Shown here one piece after another: positions 12,957-64,000 of a DNA stretch of 64,000 bases. Made by a program: the position numbers and the translations under genes. The DNA is taken from the NCBI GenBank assembly GCA_009760855.2, contig WPIO01000251.1, forward strand, positions 62,001-126,000, given 5' to 3'. Within the stretch, counting starts at the first letter, position 1. The number at the start of each line of letters is the position of its first letter. The notes below the pieces were generated by a model, which saw only the letters and a list, made by a program, of their open reading frames with translations, was not told the origin of the DNA and did no database searches. The stretch comes from Cristatella mucedo. Its lineage: Eukaryota > Bryozoa > Phylactolaemata > Cristatellidae.

Positions 12957-13787
12957 AGCTGCCATTTTCTTTACTGTACTGGGAAATTTAAACCAGAGTA
13001 AATGGCTCAGCAACTGCACAAGACTCATAGTCAGCAACGTGTATCAAGGTCTTGTTTAGAAGCTTTCTTAATAGGCGGCCAAGATGATGGCAGTGATGTC
13101 CTTATCTCTAGCATTGCTCTCGTTCCTAAGGAAGGTCAATTTTTTTCGAAGGTTACAATTTTCCATACACTTATATTTCGCGATGACAATAAAGAAATCA
13201 CAAGGTTGGATTGTCAATCGCGTTTAAGTCTGTTTTGTTGAGGATGTTTTCACTCATGGGTAACTCTGCGTGGCCGCTTCACGTGTCAATCATCCGGATA
13301 CCATTCTATTTTCCTTAATACGCCATCCACATTCTACAACGACAATAAACATAATGTACCAAGAAGTAATTGGAGTGCGAATTTATATCTATTATTATTT
13401 TTCTACTATTAATCAGTTAAGCCAGTTCAGTTGCTCACTCGTATATATTTTGGCTAAAGCCCATGACAAATTAAGGCCGCACCTTTCACACATTTATAAT
13501 ACCTAACTAATAAACAAGTATTTTGATGATTGTTACAGGAACATTTTACACTGTCGTAGAGGTTAGAGCAATCACCGCATTAGGATAATCATTGGTGCAT
13601 GCCCAGCGATTATAATCGGCAACTGGTCTGCAAATAAAACTTGTATCAGCCTTTCCAATCTACTCGGTGATTCAAGCTAATTTTGGGCTTTTCTTTCGGA
13701 ATCTGGAAATATTTTTAACTCAGCAAGTCATTTTTATAAATCTGCATTTTTATTTTAGACTACTTTTGCATACAACTCATACAGTTT
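12957..13787. other. No recognised gene
   Basis: Short plus-strand frames at 13002-13241 and 13270-13506 carry no family features and have no supporting splice sites that I could identify. Confidence 0.4.
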
Positions 13788-15590
13788 TTACACTCTTCTA
13801 ACAGCAATATCATCTTGGCTAAGTCTCCTCGTATTTAGTGAAGTGCTTTTAAGCCGTCTCTTCCTCTCCTTTTTGTTGTGCTTAGTGGCAGTATTGTAAC
13901 GCTTAAAGCTCCAAAAGTAATCGGCCATCATGTTACAATCCCAGTGACTTTGATATCTACACTCCATTTCATGCATGTCCTGATGAAACCTATGACCTCG
14001 TTCCTCGCTGAATTATCCTTAAAATTTGATGAAAAAGTCCAGATAAGGCTTCAAAAAACGTATCTTAACACCCATTCTGCTGCTGACTGTTGAATCTGTT
14101 CTCAGTGATTTGTGTGAAGTTAGCAGATTTATTTGTAGAAACATTTATCTACCGCAAACTAAAACTAAAATCCATTCCATGCTTGTCACTCTAACCCAGT
14201 TATTTTATATTTAAGTTATGTGTCTTTGAAGAAATTCTCTGATCTTTGGACCAACAAAAATGCTAGCTCTTATATTGGCCTTGCGAATTTGAAGAAACTT
14301 TACCTGTAAGTGCTTACAGGTATCATCTTCTTTATTTAGAGCCTTAACCTAGTTTTTCTTTAGTCCAAGCTTTCTGTACTAAGAAGGAAGTAGCTATTTT
14401 TTGCTGTCTGCTAGAGAAAGCTCTCAGACGTTGCCATCCAAGGCACGAAATGAGTTCACTCTGCCGTTTTTCTTTCAGCAATGAAGAGCATCACAATTTG
14501 ATCTAACCGACATAATAAAAACATCATAAAATAACATCATAAAAAGCACAGATTATTTGCATAGCCACTTTTAAGCCAAAATAGAAGGACAGCAACCTTT
14601 CAATCGTCTCATATCTGCCAGTTTTACCAAGTTCTGGCTAAGATCGTGGGCTCAAGTCCTGAGGCAAATATAAAGCGCCTGAATAGTGATTAAGTTTATT
14701 GGGGCGTTATACAAATGATTTGCGTATTTTTTTTGGTAGTGTTAATTATATTTGATTGAATTAAGAATTTTTTTCTTGTTCCCGTAAGTCTTTATTATCT
14801 TTACAGAATGGGCTACCTGAAAAGAGAAAATTTCGTTTCCAACGTGAAGTAAAGCTCAAGTTCAAGTTCTGTTTGATGAATCAATGAATAGTCTCCTATC
14901 AGTTAGATCGCAGCACTGTTGCATTTGTAACTAGACCTTTGGTACTGCTGAAATAGTCTAGAAAATCCTTCTTTAAAATTTGGAAGAAATCCTTTCATAA
15001 TATGCTCACCATGAAAATGTAATACTCGGCGCAAGAAAATATCTCTATTAATATATTACTGATTAGTTCAGCAGACTCTTTGGGTTGGCTAAGGTCTCTC
15101 AAAAAGTCAGCAGGGTCATATTTGATATTATTTTATGTGTTTTAATACCGAAAGCATCATAGTTGTCATCAACGTCACCTTCAGTTGAATTCGAATCACT
15201 TTCGATCAATATACCACCGTCAAGTGTAACAGGTGAAAAGAAGCTTCCACCTCATCACTGTGTGGTTTAGATCGCAACAGTGAGATATATTTGAATCTTT
15301 GATGTAATACTTATTCTTCTTGCTGAAGCCTTGCATGTTAGCAATGTAGAAATACAAAATCCGAAACATGATCAGTGTGTTCTAATCAAATCACCCGTAC
15401 ACCAAATGGCAGGAATTTGTTTCGTCCTTTAAACCACTGTCTCATATTTTCTACACACTGCTTGCACACCATAATTTGTTCCAGTGTCTTTTCCTGATCT
15501 CCTAGTTTGCATCCGAAGTGGGCGATATAGCACTGTTTAATGAATTCAGTAATCTGTACCCGCTGCTCTTTCGTCAATAACCTACTGCAA
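13788..15590 (-). pseudogene. Decayed copy of a multi-copy invertebrate protein family
   Basis: Reverse-strand segments appear in the collinear order of an uncharacterised family that I recall as multi-copy in invertebrate genomes. N-terminal part at 15577-15386: E-F-I-K-Q-C, F-G-C-K-L-G-D-Q, C-K-Q-C-V-E, L-P-F-G-V. Then an acidic linker near 15220-15120; F-L-R-D-L-x-x-P-K-E-S-A-E-L near 15110-15060; R-L-F-I-D-S-S-N-R near 14900; F-V-G-P-K-I-R near 14250; and F-H-Q-D near 13990 with H-W-D-C-N-M-M-A-D-Y-F-W before a basic C terminus. Stops, frameshifts, a probable internal deletion and a SINE insertion break it. Function of the family is unknown to me; a transposon origin is possible. Confidence 0.65.
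14612..14722 (+). mobile_element. tRNA-derived SINE, 5' truncated, inside the decayed gene
   Basis: Contains the B-box-like GGGCTCAAGTCC, preceded by a CCAAGTTCTGGCT block shared with the SINE at 50.5 kb, and ends with AAAGCGCCTGAATAGTGATT and GGGGCGTTATACAAATG, which match the LINE A terminus. Confidence 0.6.
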
Positions 15591-16785
15591 GACGTGGTAG
15601 AATTAAGGATGGAGAGTTATTACGTCTTCTTGGCAAATATCCGTTGATTTAAAAAACTATATCCGCCAGCAAAATTGGTAACTTGTCTAAAACAAAACGT
15701 TCACGCAACATGTATGCTATTTAGTGGGTGTAATAAGTGAACCTAATGAAAGCCAATATCATCATACATGATGCGTAATGTTAAAGTGCACCTGATATTT
15801 CATATGTAAAACTTACTGAACCTATCGTTCAAAAACAAAGCAGAATACACCATCAATCACTAATTGTAATTTATATTTGGAAAATAATTACAAATGCCAG
15901 ACAACCGATATCATGCAGACCAGTATTAAGAACTATGAGCCACATGGTCAAAACAGTGGATTGCTTATTGAGGGCAAGGTCGCCGTCACCTAGGTCGGAT
16001 ATCTACAAGAACTGCAAGTAGCCCGTAGTCATATCGCTGACTTGGAGCTTTCGGCAGAGTATCCATTGCTCTGAGGACAGGAAGCACCGGTGAGATATCT
16101 TTCATTCACTATGTTTTGGCCCAAGAGCACCCGCAAAGAGTTCCCCGTTTTTGCAAAACAAATTCACTAGTGATGCCGGTATGTATATTGGTCTATTTGT
16201 GTTAGGCTTTCTAAATTCTTGCTCGTTCTCAAACTAGGTCGATGTGTTTATTATTGTTGTTGCCACGGTCCCACCCTCTGCATATAGGTGCGGCCACACC
16301 AGGCTTTCACTAGCATCAGCACACCAGCCCACAATCGCTCGCTGTCAAACATGTTTCTGCGGAGCCTCAGCAATATTTTTTCGGATATTTGTATGTCTTT
16401 TTATGCATTGGCATCAAAAGATGGCAGCACAGCACTTATCAGATAAAGATTCCTACAGCTCTGGGCAGAGAAGGACTTGGCTAGATCAAATCGATGTGAC
16501 GGCTCGGTGCATCTTCTGGTTTAAACTGTAACCCTAATCAATTGATGAAACACACAGCTTTGAAATTAGTGCCGAAGACACTGGATATGTGGCTGTGGGG
16601 GACAAAAGAGTATGCTAGAATGCATCATGGCACCGACACAGATCACCATGGGAAGCTAAGTAAGGCACACTTATTCTAACCCTTTAACGGTCAAAAGCAT
16701 GTGACAACCTATAATGAGACGTTCCAGACAATTTCATAGTGCATACCTTCATCTTAGTGATATATGACGATGAATTTATTACAAC
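15591..16785. other. No recognised gene
   Basis: A plus-strand frame at 16244-16531 (95 codons) has no features that I recognise. The rest is unclassified flank. Confidence 0.4.
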
Positions 16786-17066
16786 AGATGGGAATAAACT
16801 TGTTCAAAATTGAAAAGAAACTAAAAACCCACCTATTTATCAGAGCAGTCAGTGGGTCTGTTATTCTTCCTTTATGTGCTTATGCATGCTGACACTGTGC
16901 ATGCTGCCACAAACCATACTTGCATGCTGACCCTATGCATTTCTACCCTAACCAAATTATTCTTGTTACTTATTGAGCATGCTACCTTTGCAGCAAACTT
17001 CAAGTGCCTAGAAGGATTTAGTTCTCTGGGGCCGCTATATCAAATGTATTATTACTATTATCGTTA
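16786..17066 (+). mobile_element. LINE A 3' tail
   Basis: Starts in the C-terminal coding block (AAACTAAAAACCCACCTATT) and continues through the CATGCTGCC-type 3' UTR repeats to CTAGAAGGATTTAGTTCTCTG and ATT-like sequence. Confidence 0.8.
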
Positions 17067-17171
17067 TCATAAAACAAGCCACACCAGCATTCCCACGATT
17101 TCTGACTTGATTGGGGAGTAGCTAATTTAGATAGGCTGGAATAGAAATATAAAGAGACCTAAAAGTTAGGG

Positions 17172-17868
17172 GCAGAAACTTTCTGCATGCATTGATGACA
17201 TCCGCACTTGGATGGCCTTACTATTTATGGGCAAACCACGTTTCATTCAGAAATGAGGAAAACTATTGCTCAAACTCGGCTCCGGCAGTATGTCTCCTGT
17301 TGAATCTGCACGTAATCTTGGTGTCATGTTCCAAAGTGACCTATCATTGGACGAATAAATTACCTCCACAGTCAAGTCTGCCAACCTTTAGTTACGTAAA
17401 ATTGCTAAAATGTAAGCTTGGTTTGACAGAGGTTTTGCATCAAAACTAATCCGTGCAGTTGGGACATCCCGTTTCGACTTCTGTGGCTCTCTCCGTGCTT
17501 GTCTACCGGCCTGTGCAATCCAGCGCTTACAAATAGTGCAAAGCTCTGCTGCTTAGCTTTCTGCTGTGAGCATTGAAGTTGCGACATCTATCACTTCTCG
17601 CTGATCTGAACTGGCTCCCAATCAGGCAGTTTATCGACTTCAAGGTTCTGTCACTTCGTTTCAAGTTCCTTCATTATCCGGTTCCAGCATTTAGTGGGTC
17701 TTTGTGATTCATGCTTTGTATGCATGTGCCTTTTAACAAAGCCTGCTTCTTGTCAATTTTACCACGACTAATTCGCCCCTGCTTTAAATTTAGCAACTGT
17801 AAAGTGCCTTGAAAATGCATTCAACTCTCTGGTGGCGCTATACAAATTTATTATCATTATTATTTAAA
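17172..17868 (+). mobile_element. LINE A copy with internal deletions
   Basis: Starts at the ATTGATGACATCCGCACTTGGATGG block of the RT and passes through the thumb and C-terminal pieces. The 3' UTR is shortened, and the copy ends with the terminal block and TTATCATTATTATT. Confidence 0.8.
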
Positions 17869-19220
17869 GAATTCCTCACATGTGATTGGTGAAAGGTTCA
17901 TCGCCATATTTGAAATGCGTTTTCCAGCTTTTAATTCTTAAATTGGGCTTATTATATAACTGCTGTAAATTAAAAGTCATCTTGGTGAGGACATACGGCG
18001 GGCATGGTCAGTGGGGCGAATTCTTCTAGAGTGCCTGCTAGTTTCGTGCTGTAACGTTTGAATAGTGATAACCGGTCGCAAGGAATATTTATGAGAATTT
18101 TTTAGCCTGGTTTCGCTTTATAAATAAAACACAATCAGTGTGATTGGCCTGGCTCAAGCGTTCAAGCTTTTTCCTGCCTGCTGGTCTCCTGCTTTTAATA
18201 AATTAGTTAGACTCTTTTTGTTTTGCTTTTAAACGCTGGGTACTTGACCTAGTAAGACCCGAGTATCTTAATCAAATTTTTGAAGTTGGTGAAATTATAG
18301 AAATGCATTATCTTCTCAGTAGCATCTGTTAAATTGGAATCTGGATCTTTCATATCTTCCACGCTCGGTGTCTGACTTGCCGCTCTGCTAACAGCTCTTT
18401 CATCGGGGGTTAGTGGTTAAGAGTACTGGCTTGTGTGATCCTTGGGAAACGGATAAAAAGAAATAACTATACATTAGGCAAGTTAGTTTACCCTTGCAAG
18501 GATACGATATTTGAAGCCAGTATTTCCTTTAGTGTTCATTTGATTACCACTCGGTATTTTAGATCGCAACCTTATTGCCTCTTTTTTCCTATACCAGTAT
18601 TTAAACGTACCAGAATTACTATAATCCGCAACAAAAATCTCAGATATTGCCTAACACTTTGTATGAAATTGCATCTGGTGATTTTCAGCTGCTTTCCTAA
18701 ATATCGATATGTCTATTTCTGCGTTTGCAAGATAAACGAGGTACCATTAGCAGGTCTTAATCCTTACAGATATCTGCAGTTTAGCTTCGCAATTTCTAAC
18801 CTATTACATACTTAAGTATTTAGTCCTCGCTATTTTGGGCTAAAGCAAAGTTTGTGTAATATGAGAGAAGGCGTCTAAAATTGTGTCATAACAGTGAAAC
18901 CGGAGAATTTCAATTTATTTTTGGTGACCACAAAATAAAGATTTTAGCGAGGCCAGAACTATTTTCTCTTCCACCTAAGTATAAGGAAATTTTAAAATAC
19001 AATTGTAATGGTTGGAAAATTTTAACTTCAAGTATAATAGCACTTGATTTTTCTCATTTAATTTACAGTGTGCTTCTTTTGCAAACATTGGTGTTTGGCC
19101 ATACCATAAGACCTCTCTGTGCTACTTTATTTTTTGTGCTACACTTTATAGAAACACAGCAGTCGCTCATCATAATAAAAATAGCACAAATTCACCAAGA
19201 CTTTTTAATTTTTTCAAATT
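17869..19220. other. Flank downstream of the receptor gene; no gene supported
   Basis: Plus-strand frames at 18435-18815 and 18881-19243 are open for about 120 codons but show no recognisable domain, and the second runs into a LINE A tail. A TTAGTGGTTAAGAGTACTGG word at about 18408 resembles a SINE head. Part of this stretch may be receptor 3' UTR on the minus strand. Confidence 0.4.
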
Positions 19221-19282
19221 TACATTGCCTAGAAAGTGATTGAGTTATCTGAGGGTGCTATAGTCAATGTATTATTATTTCC
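19221..19282 (+). mobile_element. Very short LINE A terminal fragment
   Basis: Only the terminal block (CCTAGAAAGTGATTGAG, GAGGGTGCTATAG) and a short ATT tail remain. It lies about 560 bp past the stop codon of the receptor, in antisense. Confidence 0.7.
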
Positions 19283-19844
19283 TTGCTCCTCCGGTGTCAT
19301 TTTGCACAACCAGCACCTTGGTTGACAGTCATTTTAATTTTTTGTCGAAATAACTTTAAATTGATTGGTGATAATGATGGAGCCTTTAGTCTTGTGAACG
19401 TAAAATGGACGGCTTGTTTCATGCTTCTATCACCGCTGCATTGGCCTTACATCATGTTCCACTCAGCTTACCCTGCAACCCAGAACAGTATTATTTTCCT
19501 GGAGTATGTTTTGTACGTATCCTACCTACGCATGATCAGTTGAATGGTACAAACTAGAGGTACTTAAAACTGTTGAGTCAGAGTGCCAAATTCTTAACTT
19601 GTGCAACATTTCTAACCAAGATACCTACTGTGCCTGTATGCTTGTCTTTTCAGTATGCCCGGTAAGACGTTACTGTTTAGCGTATAATTTGTTGCCACTA
19701 GTTGTGTCCTACTGAATTACTATTTGGTTCAGTTAGAAAACAGTTATTTTTATCATTATGCTTTTATCAATGTTTGGGGGAAATTCCAAAAGTAAAGTCT
19801 TCCCTGGAAAGTCCTATCTAGAACCTGCTAAGCTCGTGATACTT

Positions 19845-59581
<39,737 letters not shown>

Positions 59582-59955
59582 TAAAAACTAAAATAACTTC
59601 TAAATTTTCAGGAAGGCACATTATTATTTTCTTATAAACAAGCTATTGTAAACAGTAAAGCTAAGATAATGGTATGCCTTTTGTAGGCACTGGTCAAGAC
59701 AGCAGAATCCCATCATGGTGCTATAAAAACACAAGAGAGAGTACCAGTCAAATGGTTTGAGATTACATCTAAATAGTCAGCACTTACAAGCACATACAAG
59801 AAACTATAACCGTATAAGGCAATGATGTGAGGGACAGGTTGCCGGTGTGGCTTAAATTTCTGAGTGATTGTTATACAAAAATGTCACTTATAGCACCCTG
59901 CTACAAGAGAATGCTTAGGCATAGTTACAAACTATAATTAGTAATTAGTAGAAAT
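59582..59955. other. Region 5' of receptor exon 1
   Basis: Should hold promoter, 5' UTR or a 5' UTR intron. No clear TATA box on the minus strand. AG acceptor-like sites lie just 5' of the ATG. Confidence 0.35.
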
Positions 59956-59959
59956 GTGT

Positions 59960-60680
59960 ACAGTGCTCTTTAAGAGCTTAATCTCTGTTAAGAAATTTGA
60001 CGCATACTTTAAGGTTCCACAGTCGGAAGCAACAGATTAGATGAAATTGTGCAGGAATTGTGAAAGTGAGCTTGGAATTCTAGGTGTATATTACCTGAGT
60101 GAACGAGGAAGCTGAAATGATGCAGCAGTTCAGCTAGGTACGAAGAAGCCAGGCTTTGAGTCAGCATAAGAAGTTGATTAAGCATCTTTTAATCAACTTT
60201 AAGCCCCTGAAGCTTCTTCGGCAGGGGAGAAGTGTGGTAAAAATCTGAGGTTTTTTAACTGGCCTGGCAGCCGTATTCATCACCAGCGGCCGAGGCCAAG
60301 TGGCTTATTTCGGTAGCCCAGCCAACATAAAATTGAAAATATGCTGCCCAGATAGAACTGCCGAGCTATAAAAAATAATTAATAATTCGTCACGGTAGGC
60401 AGCCCCTAAAGTGAGATATGGATATGTCGTGATAATTCGATTTTGATGCAGTCTTGTAAATGAGATTATCAAAATATAGGCAGTTTTCAAAGACGACACC
60501 TACATTCCTAGCTAATCGTAGCGATCGCACGACAGGATCCTCTATATGAAGAGCAAATTCATCTAGTCCAGCCACGCCCTTGGGTTTCCCCATGCATAGC
60601 AGTTCTGCTGTTTAGACTTTAAGCTTAAGAAACTTTGCCATCACTCAGGATTGATAGTTTCAAGGAAAGCATGAATAGTG
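59960..60680 (-). mobile_element. LINE B RT fragment, decayed
   Basis: Reverse match to the C-terminal and thumb region (GATGCAGCAGTTCAGCTAGG at 60118 is shared with 22752 and 36258) and on to the G-K-P-K block near 60590. Confidence 0.7.
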
Positions 60681-60689
60681 ATTATAACA

Positions 60690-60782
60690 ATTCCCTTTGC
60701 AGCAAATTTAAAGCGCCTAGAGAGAAATTGAGTTCTCTGAGGGCGCTTTATCAATTGCATTATTATTATTATTATTATATAA
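60690..60782 (+). mobile_element. LINE A terminal fragment, 5' truncated to about 90 bp
   Basis: TTGCAGCAAATTTAAAGC, CTGAGGGCGCTTTATC and seven or so ATT units; one of the best-preserved tails. Confidence 0.85.
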
Positions 60783-60894
60783 CTTATTTGCATTGCACCC
60801 TTAGAGAACTTAAGGGGAAATGGTCAACAATTTTCAGTCCTTTGGAAATTTGCCTGTTAAAAGACAAACCAGTTACAAATGCAATCCCAAATTC

Positions 60895-60970
60895 TGTTGG
60901 TTGACAGATGACCGGAACATGGTCAATAAAATTATTTCGTAAGACGTACTTAAACCGTAAGTAGTACGTA
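60895..60970 (-). mobile_element. LINE B palm-region scrap
   Basis: Reverse match to the stretch around 37000-37085 (GACAGATGACC, ACTTAAACC). Confidence 0.45.
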
Positions 60971-62429
60971 GAGCTCAATGGGTTTTTTTTTAAACCCGAC
61001 CTCCCGAACCGAGCGTTCGTGGTGAATTTTGTAGATATAAGTTATTCACCTCTAAACGAACCCTCAGAAAAAAGTTCAAACTACCCAAAATACGTTAAGT
61101 TTAAGAAATGACACTCCCCTGGAGATCGAACGTCAAACTGGTAGTATAACAAGATCATAAAAGCGTCAATCCAATTGGCCGGGGCCTAGTCCCGCCTCTG
61201 CTTCCCAGCCCCACCCATAGCAACCGGCTGCGAGCGGCATTTCAAGGCCCATTCCTTATTTACTCTGCAGAAACATATTTACATTCGTATGTTTAGATCA
61301 GTTCAGAAACCGGAAGTTTTTATTGTTTGGTAAGTAGACAATCATTAGGGATAATGAATTGAGAATTTACTCCAGCCAGGGCCGCCGTAACTAAGGAGTC
61401 CATTACCACTGCACCTACTGAATCATGGGACTGTTGATCTTGTTCCTGTAGCGGCCATAATCCACGAGGCAGCGTAGTCCCGTGGCTGGTCAGAGTGGTG
61501 ACTTGGATGGAGCTAGCGCGTCGTTCACTTTGAATCAGTCTGAAAATTTTGATTCGATTCTATTTAAGGGAAATTGAGGTGATTTTGAGTTCTCATTGAT
61601 GCCATTTATAGCTTGAGATTTGTATTGGCTAACACGGTCAGACGCCCGAGTGGTTCGACTGCTGCCGTGGTTTGACTGCCGGCGGTGTGAGAGCTATCGT
61701 GCCTACCTTTGCTATCGTGCTTGTGTCCTATCTCCGATAACAGTGATCCGATAAACTTGAAATGTATGATTTTTTTAATGTATGATCCACCAGAAAGATA
61801 TATTCACAGTATTGGCAACATGTTGTGACGTTATGGGCTTTTTGACATCAGTTATGTGCTGCCAGCTGGTTGAGCTATAAGCTGGCAACTTTGACTGTGC
61901 TTCCTGAACAGTTAGGTTTTGAGCCTTTGAGATGCTACAGATTGGCCATGTATGGCTACATCGACTTGAAATTTGGAATATAAGCTCTGGTCAGCTTGTT
62001 TGACCCAAGGCTTTCTCAAGTTTAGTTGTATGTGAAGTGAGTATAGACCCACTGTCTTTTAAAATCACATGATCGACACTTTCCTTATTATTTTTAAACG
62101 TCTCACAAAATTCTAATTTACTTTTTAGAAGAAACCCTGGCTCAACAGAAGTGTTTTGCATCTTTTGAAAGGGTTAACATATTTCTACAATGCATAATAA
62201 TGAATCAGTTTGAATAAAACTGAAGTGATATACCGAAGCGAAATTTGACATTGACTTTTGCAGGTCATCAGAAAGTCAAAGTGGCACCATGGTTACGTCG
62301 AAAGATAATGTTGCCTTTGTTGTTTGTGCAAATTTGCATGCCTTTCTGTCGATTAGTATATGAGAAATATCAATAACTGTGTTTTGAGGGAGATAACTCC
62401 TATAGTATTCTTATAGGGGTGGGGATAGC
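60971..62429. other. Upstream flank with a GC-richer stretch, no gene supported
   Basis: 61150-61330 contains CCAATTGG, a CCCGCC box and ACCGGAAGT, reported as a finding. No frame with a recognisable domain. Confidence 0.35.
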
Positions 62430-62640
62430 ACCCGCCATCTCTTTCTTGGCACCCTAAATATGCTGCAATAGAAGCGTGGTCGAATGGTTAATGGTATAAT
62501 TCTCAATGACAACAAGCATAAAATGGTTAGACGTGACATGCACAGAATCAGCATGAAAGTATAGTTAGTGGCAGCATGCAGTGTCGGCACGAATAGGCAA
62601 GCAAAGGACAAATCACATTAGCGCATTAAGTTTATTAATC
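62430..62640 (-). mobile_element. LINE A 3'-UTR fragment
   Basis: Reverse match to the CATGCACAGnnTCAGCATG-type UTR region, with TCTTTCTTGGCACCCTAAATATGCTGCAA at its start. Confidence 0.75.
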
Positions 62641-62734
62641 ACTGCAGCACATTGCGACAGTCCAAACGGAAAATATGGATGAGTAGTCAGAATAAAAGTG
62701 ACAGCTAATTATATGAGCCTGAATCATTTATTCT

Positions 62735-62865
62735 AGAGGTATGTCTAATTGGAGAACAGCAAATGACGTGGAACGAATCCTTTCGTACTTCACATATAAC
62801 CGTCTGGTGGATGCGACCTGACCCCACACGATACGCTTCAACAGGATTGGGTTATTAAAATTTCA
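62735..62865 (-). mobile_element. LINE B palm-region scrap
   Basis: Reverse match to 36955-37065 (GGAGAACAGC, GACCTGACCCCACACGA). Confidence 0.65.
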
Positions 62866-62929
62866 ACAAACCCAGTACTTATTTGAAATACCAATCCCTG
62901 TTCTTGTTCGTTAAAATAGGAGATAATGA

Positions 62930-63052
62930 TTGATGTCAAGGTTTGATGTCCATGGTTATGGGCTCGAGCCCTGTGGCATAGGTGAAGCGCCTGGATAGAG
63001 ATTAAGTTCTCTGAGGGTACCATAAAGTAAATTTTTATTTATTTATTTAACT
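62930..63052 (+). mobile_element. tRNA-derived SINE, 5' truncated
   Basis: B-box-like GGCTCGAGCCC (62961-62971), then GAAGCGCCTGGATAGAG and AAGTTCTCTGAGGGTACC, matching the LINE A terminus, and a TTTA-rich tail. Confidence 0.7.
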
Positions 63053-64000
63053 TTGTTAATTAATAAGAATACCATGTGACGAATTGAACCTAGGTTTTAG
63101 GAGTGAAAAATACTTATGCACAGCTTCTAGACGTAGGCAAGGGTCAATGCTCATCGGTAATGCGTACTAACCTATCTTTGCATGCGGATGAATTATGTTG
63201 TTATAGTGACACAAATATATTGTACTGGTGTTACTATTGATTTGCTTACTTTTTTGTTTCTTAAGCTCTAGCGAGAGCGTTTTATGTCCTTGTTTAATAT
63301 GTAGAAAGCATCATACTTCTACAGATCATACTACTTCCTAGGTTTAGTTACAAGAAAGATATGCATGGATTAAGTGAATTTTACTTGATATAACAGTATT
63401 TACTTAGGTCCTGATTCTTTCAAGCTGCTTGATGAGCTGTTGTTATTCTACACTTTTCTTAGCAGTCACAATTTCTTCAGCTTAATTATATGAACGGGGT
63501 CATATTTAAAACTGACAAAAAACCATTAAGCATTTGCTTTCTTAATGACAATAGTAATACAACGTCGTTTGCGACTTTAATGTATCTCCGGATTCTTCCC
63601 AACTCACAGCAAGAGATTCAGAACGTAGGGGTAAGTTACATGCATAGTGCTAAGAATGCAAATGAAAACTAGTGAGGCATTCAATTGTATGCAAAGATAA
63701 ACACTGAGACGCCTAAGGCCGTTGGTTATTAAGACGTCCGGCTGATTACACGATCCAAATCATTTTAGATACGCATACAAAGCACATCGGAGTGAAAGAA
63801 GAAAAGTTCATTGGGTTGAAGGGTTAGCTGACCTAAACAGATACGTCATTGGCTAAGGCTTAGACTGAGACTTAAATGCAAGGGTCATAGCAGCTAATGT
63901 CTGAAGCAGGAAGTGGTTTCAAGACTTTTGAAGCACAGCTTTATGGCTCGATTGAAGAAAGATATAGATTCAGTGCGAGGGACGTTGAAATGACCAGATG
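63053..64000. other. Right-edge flank, nothing recognised
   Basis: No domain-bearing frame. A GTTGGTTATTAAGACGTCCGG word at about 63721 is weakly SINE-head-like. Confidence 0.35.

Noticed and set aside
15386-15577. A small intact gene of the multi-copy family
   Set aside because: The collinear remainder of the family follows on the same strand with stops and frameshifts, so this is the first piece of a pseudogene.
18435-19243. Two plus-strand frames of about 120 codons
   Set aside because: No domain, signal or splice evidence. The second runs into a LINE A tail. Composition is that of AT-rich non-coding DNA.

Overview
This is eukaryotic, metazoan and most likely invertebrate nuclear DNA: AT-rich, intron-bearing, and heavily colonised by non-LTR retrotransposons, tRNA-derived SINEs, DNA-transposon fossils, tandem repeats and microsatellites. 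There are no operons, ribosome binding sites or other prokaryotic signals. The species cannot be named from the sequence. The L2/CR1-like LINEs with ATT-type tails and the decayed multi-copy protein family at 13.8-15.6 kb fit an invertebrate animal.

The one host gene I can build is on the minus strand and spans most of the window, 59581 down to 19845. Five exons join with matching phases and good splice sites into a 428-residue open frame. It encodes a signal peptide, three immunoglobulin-like domains, one transmembrane helix, an Arg-rich stop-transfer stretch supplied by a 22-nt microexon, and an 87-residue cytoplasmic tail with several tyrosine motifs (YEDI, YLSL, YCEL). This is the layout of a cell-surface immune-type or recognition receptor. 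Ig domains 1 and 2 are about 50% identical (hand count) and arose by exon duplication. Introns 1, 2 and 4 are about 13.2, 13.6 and 11.5 kb; intron 3 is 117 nt.

The introns and flanks are mostly repeats. LINE family A (L2/CR1-like; endonuclease plus reverse transcriptase; tail of ATT units) has more than 20 copies on both strands, the most complete at 55.5-59.12 kb in intron 1, ending about 115 bp from the exon 1 splice donor. LINE family B (a second L2-like family) has about nine pieces, the longest at 35.87-38.85 kb. At least two elements are nested in others. A tRNA-derived SINE family shares its 3' end with LINE A, which suggests that LINE A mobilised it.

Region by region: 0-1.1 kb LINE A pieces; 1.1-5.3 kb nothing recognised; 5.3-6.0 kb MULE transposase fossil; 6.5-10.6 kb diverged repeat family with an inverted copy and a LINE between; 11.2-13.0 kb LINE A; 13.8-15.6 kb decayed multi-copy gene with a SINE in it; 16.8-19.3 kb LINE A tails; 19.8-20.1 kb last exon; 20.1-31.6 kb intron 4; 31.65-32.16 kb exons 4 and 3; 32.2-45.7 kb intron 2 (LINE B, hAT fossil, LINE A); 45.7-46.0 kb exon 2; 46.0-59.2 kb intron 1 (nested LINE A, 172-bp satellite, TGCG microsatellite, long LINE A); 59.2-59.6 kb exon 1; 59.6-64 kb upstream flank with LINE and SINE pieces.
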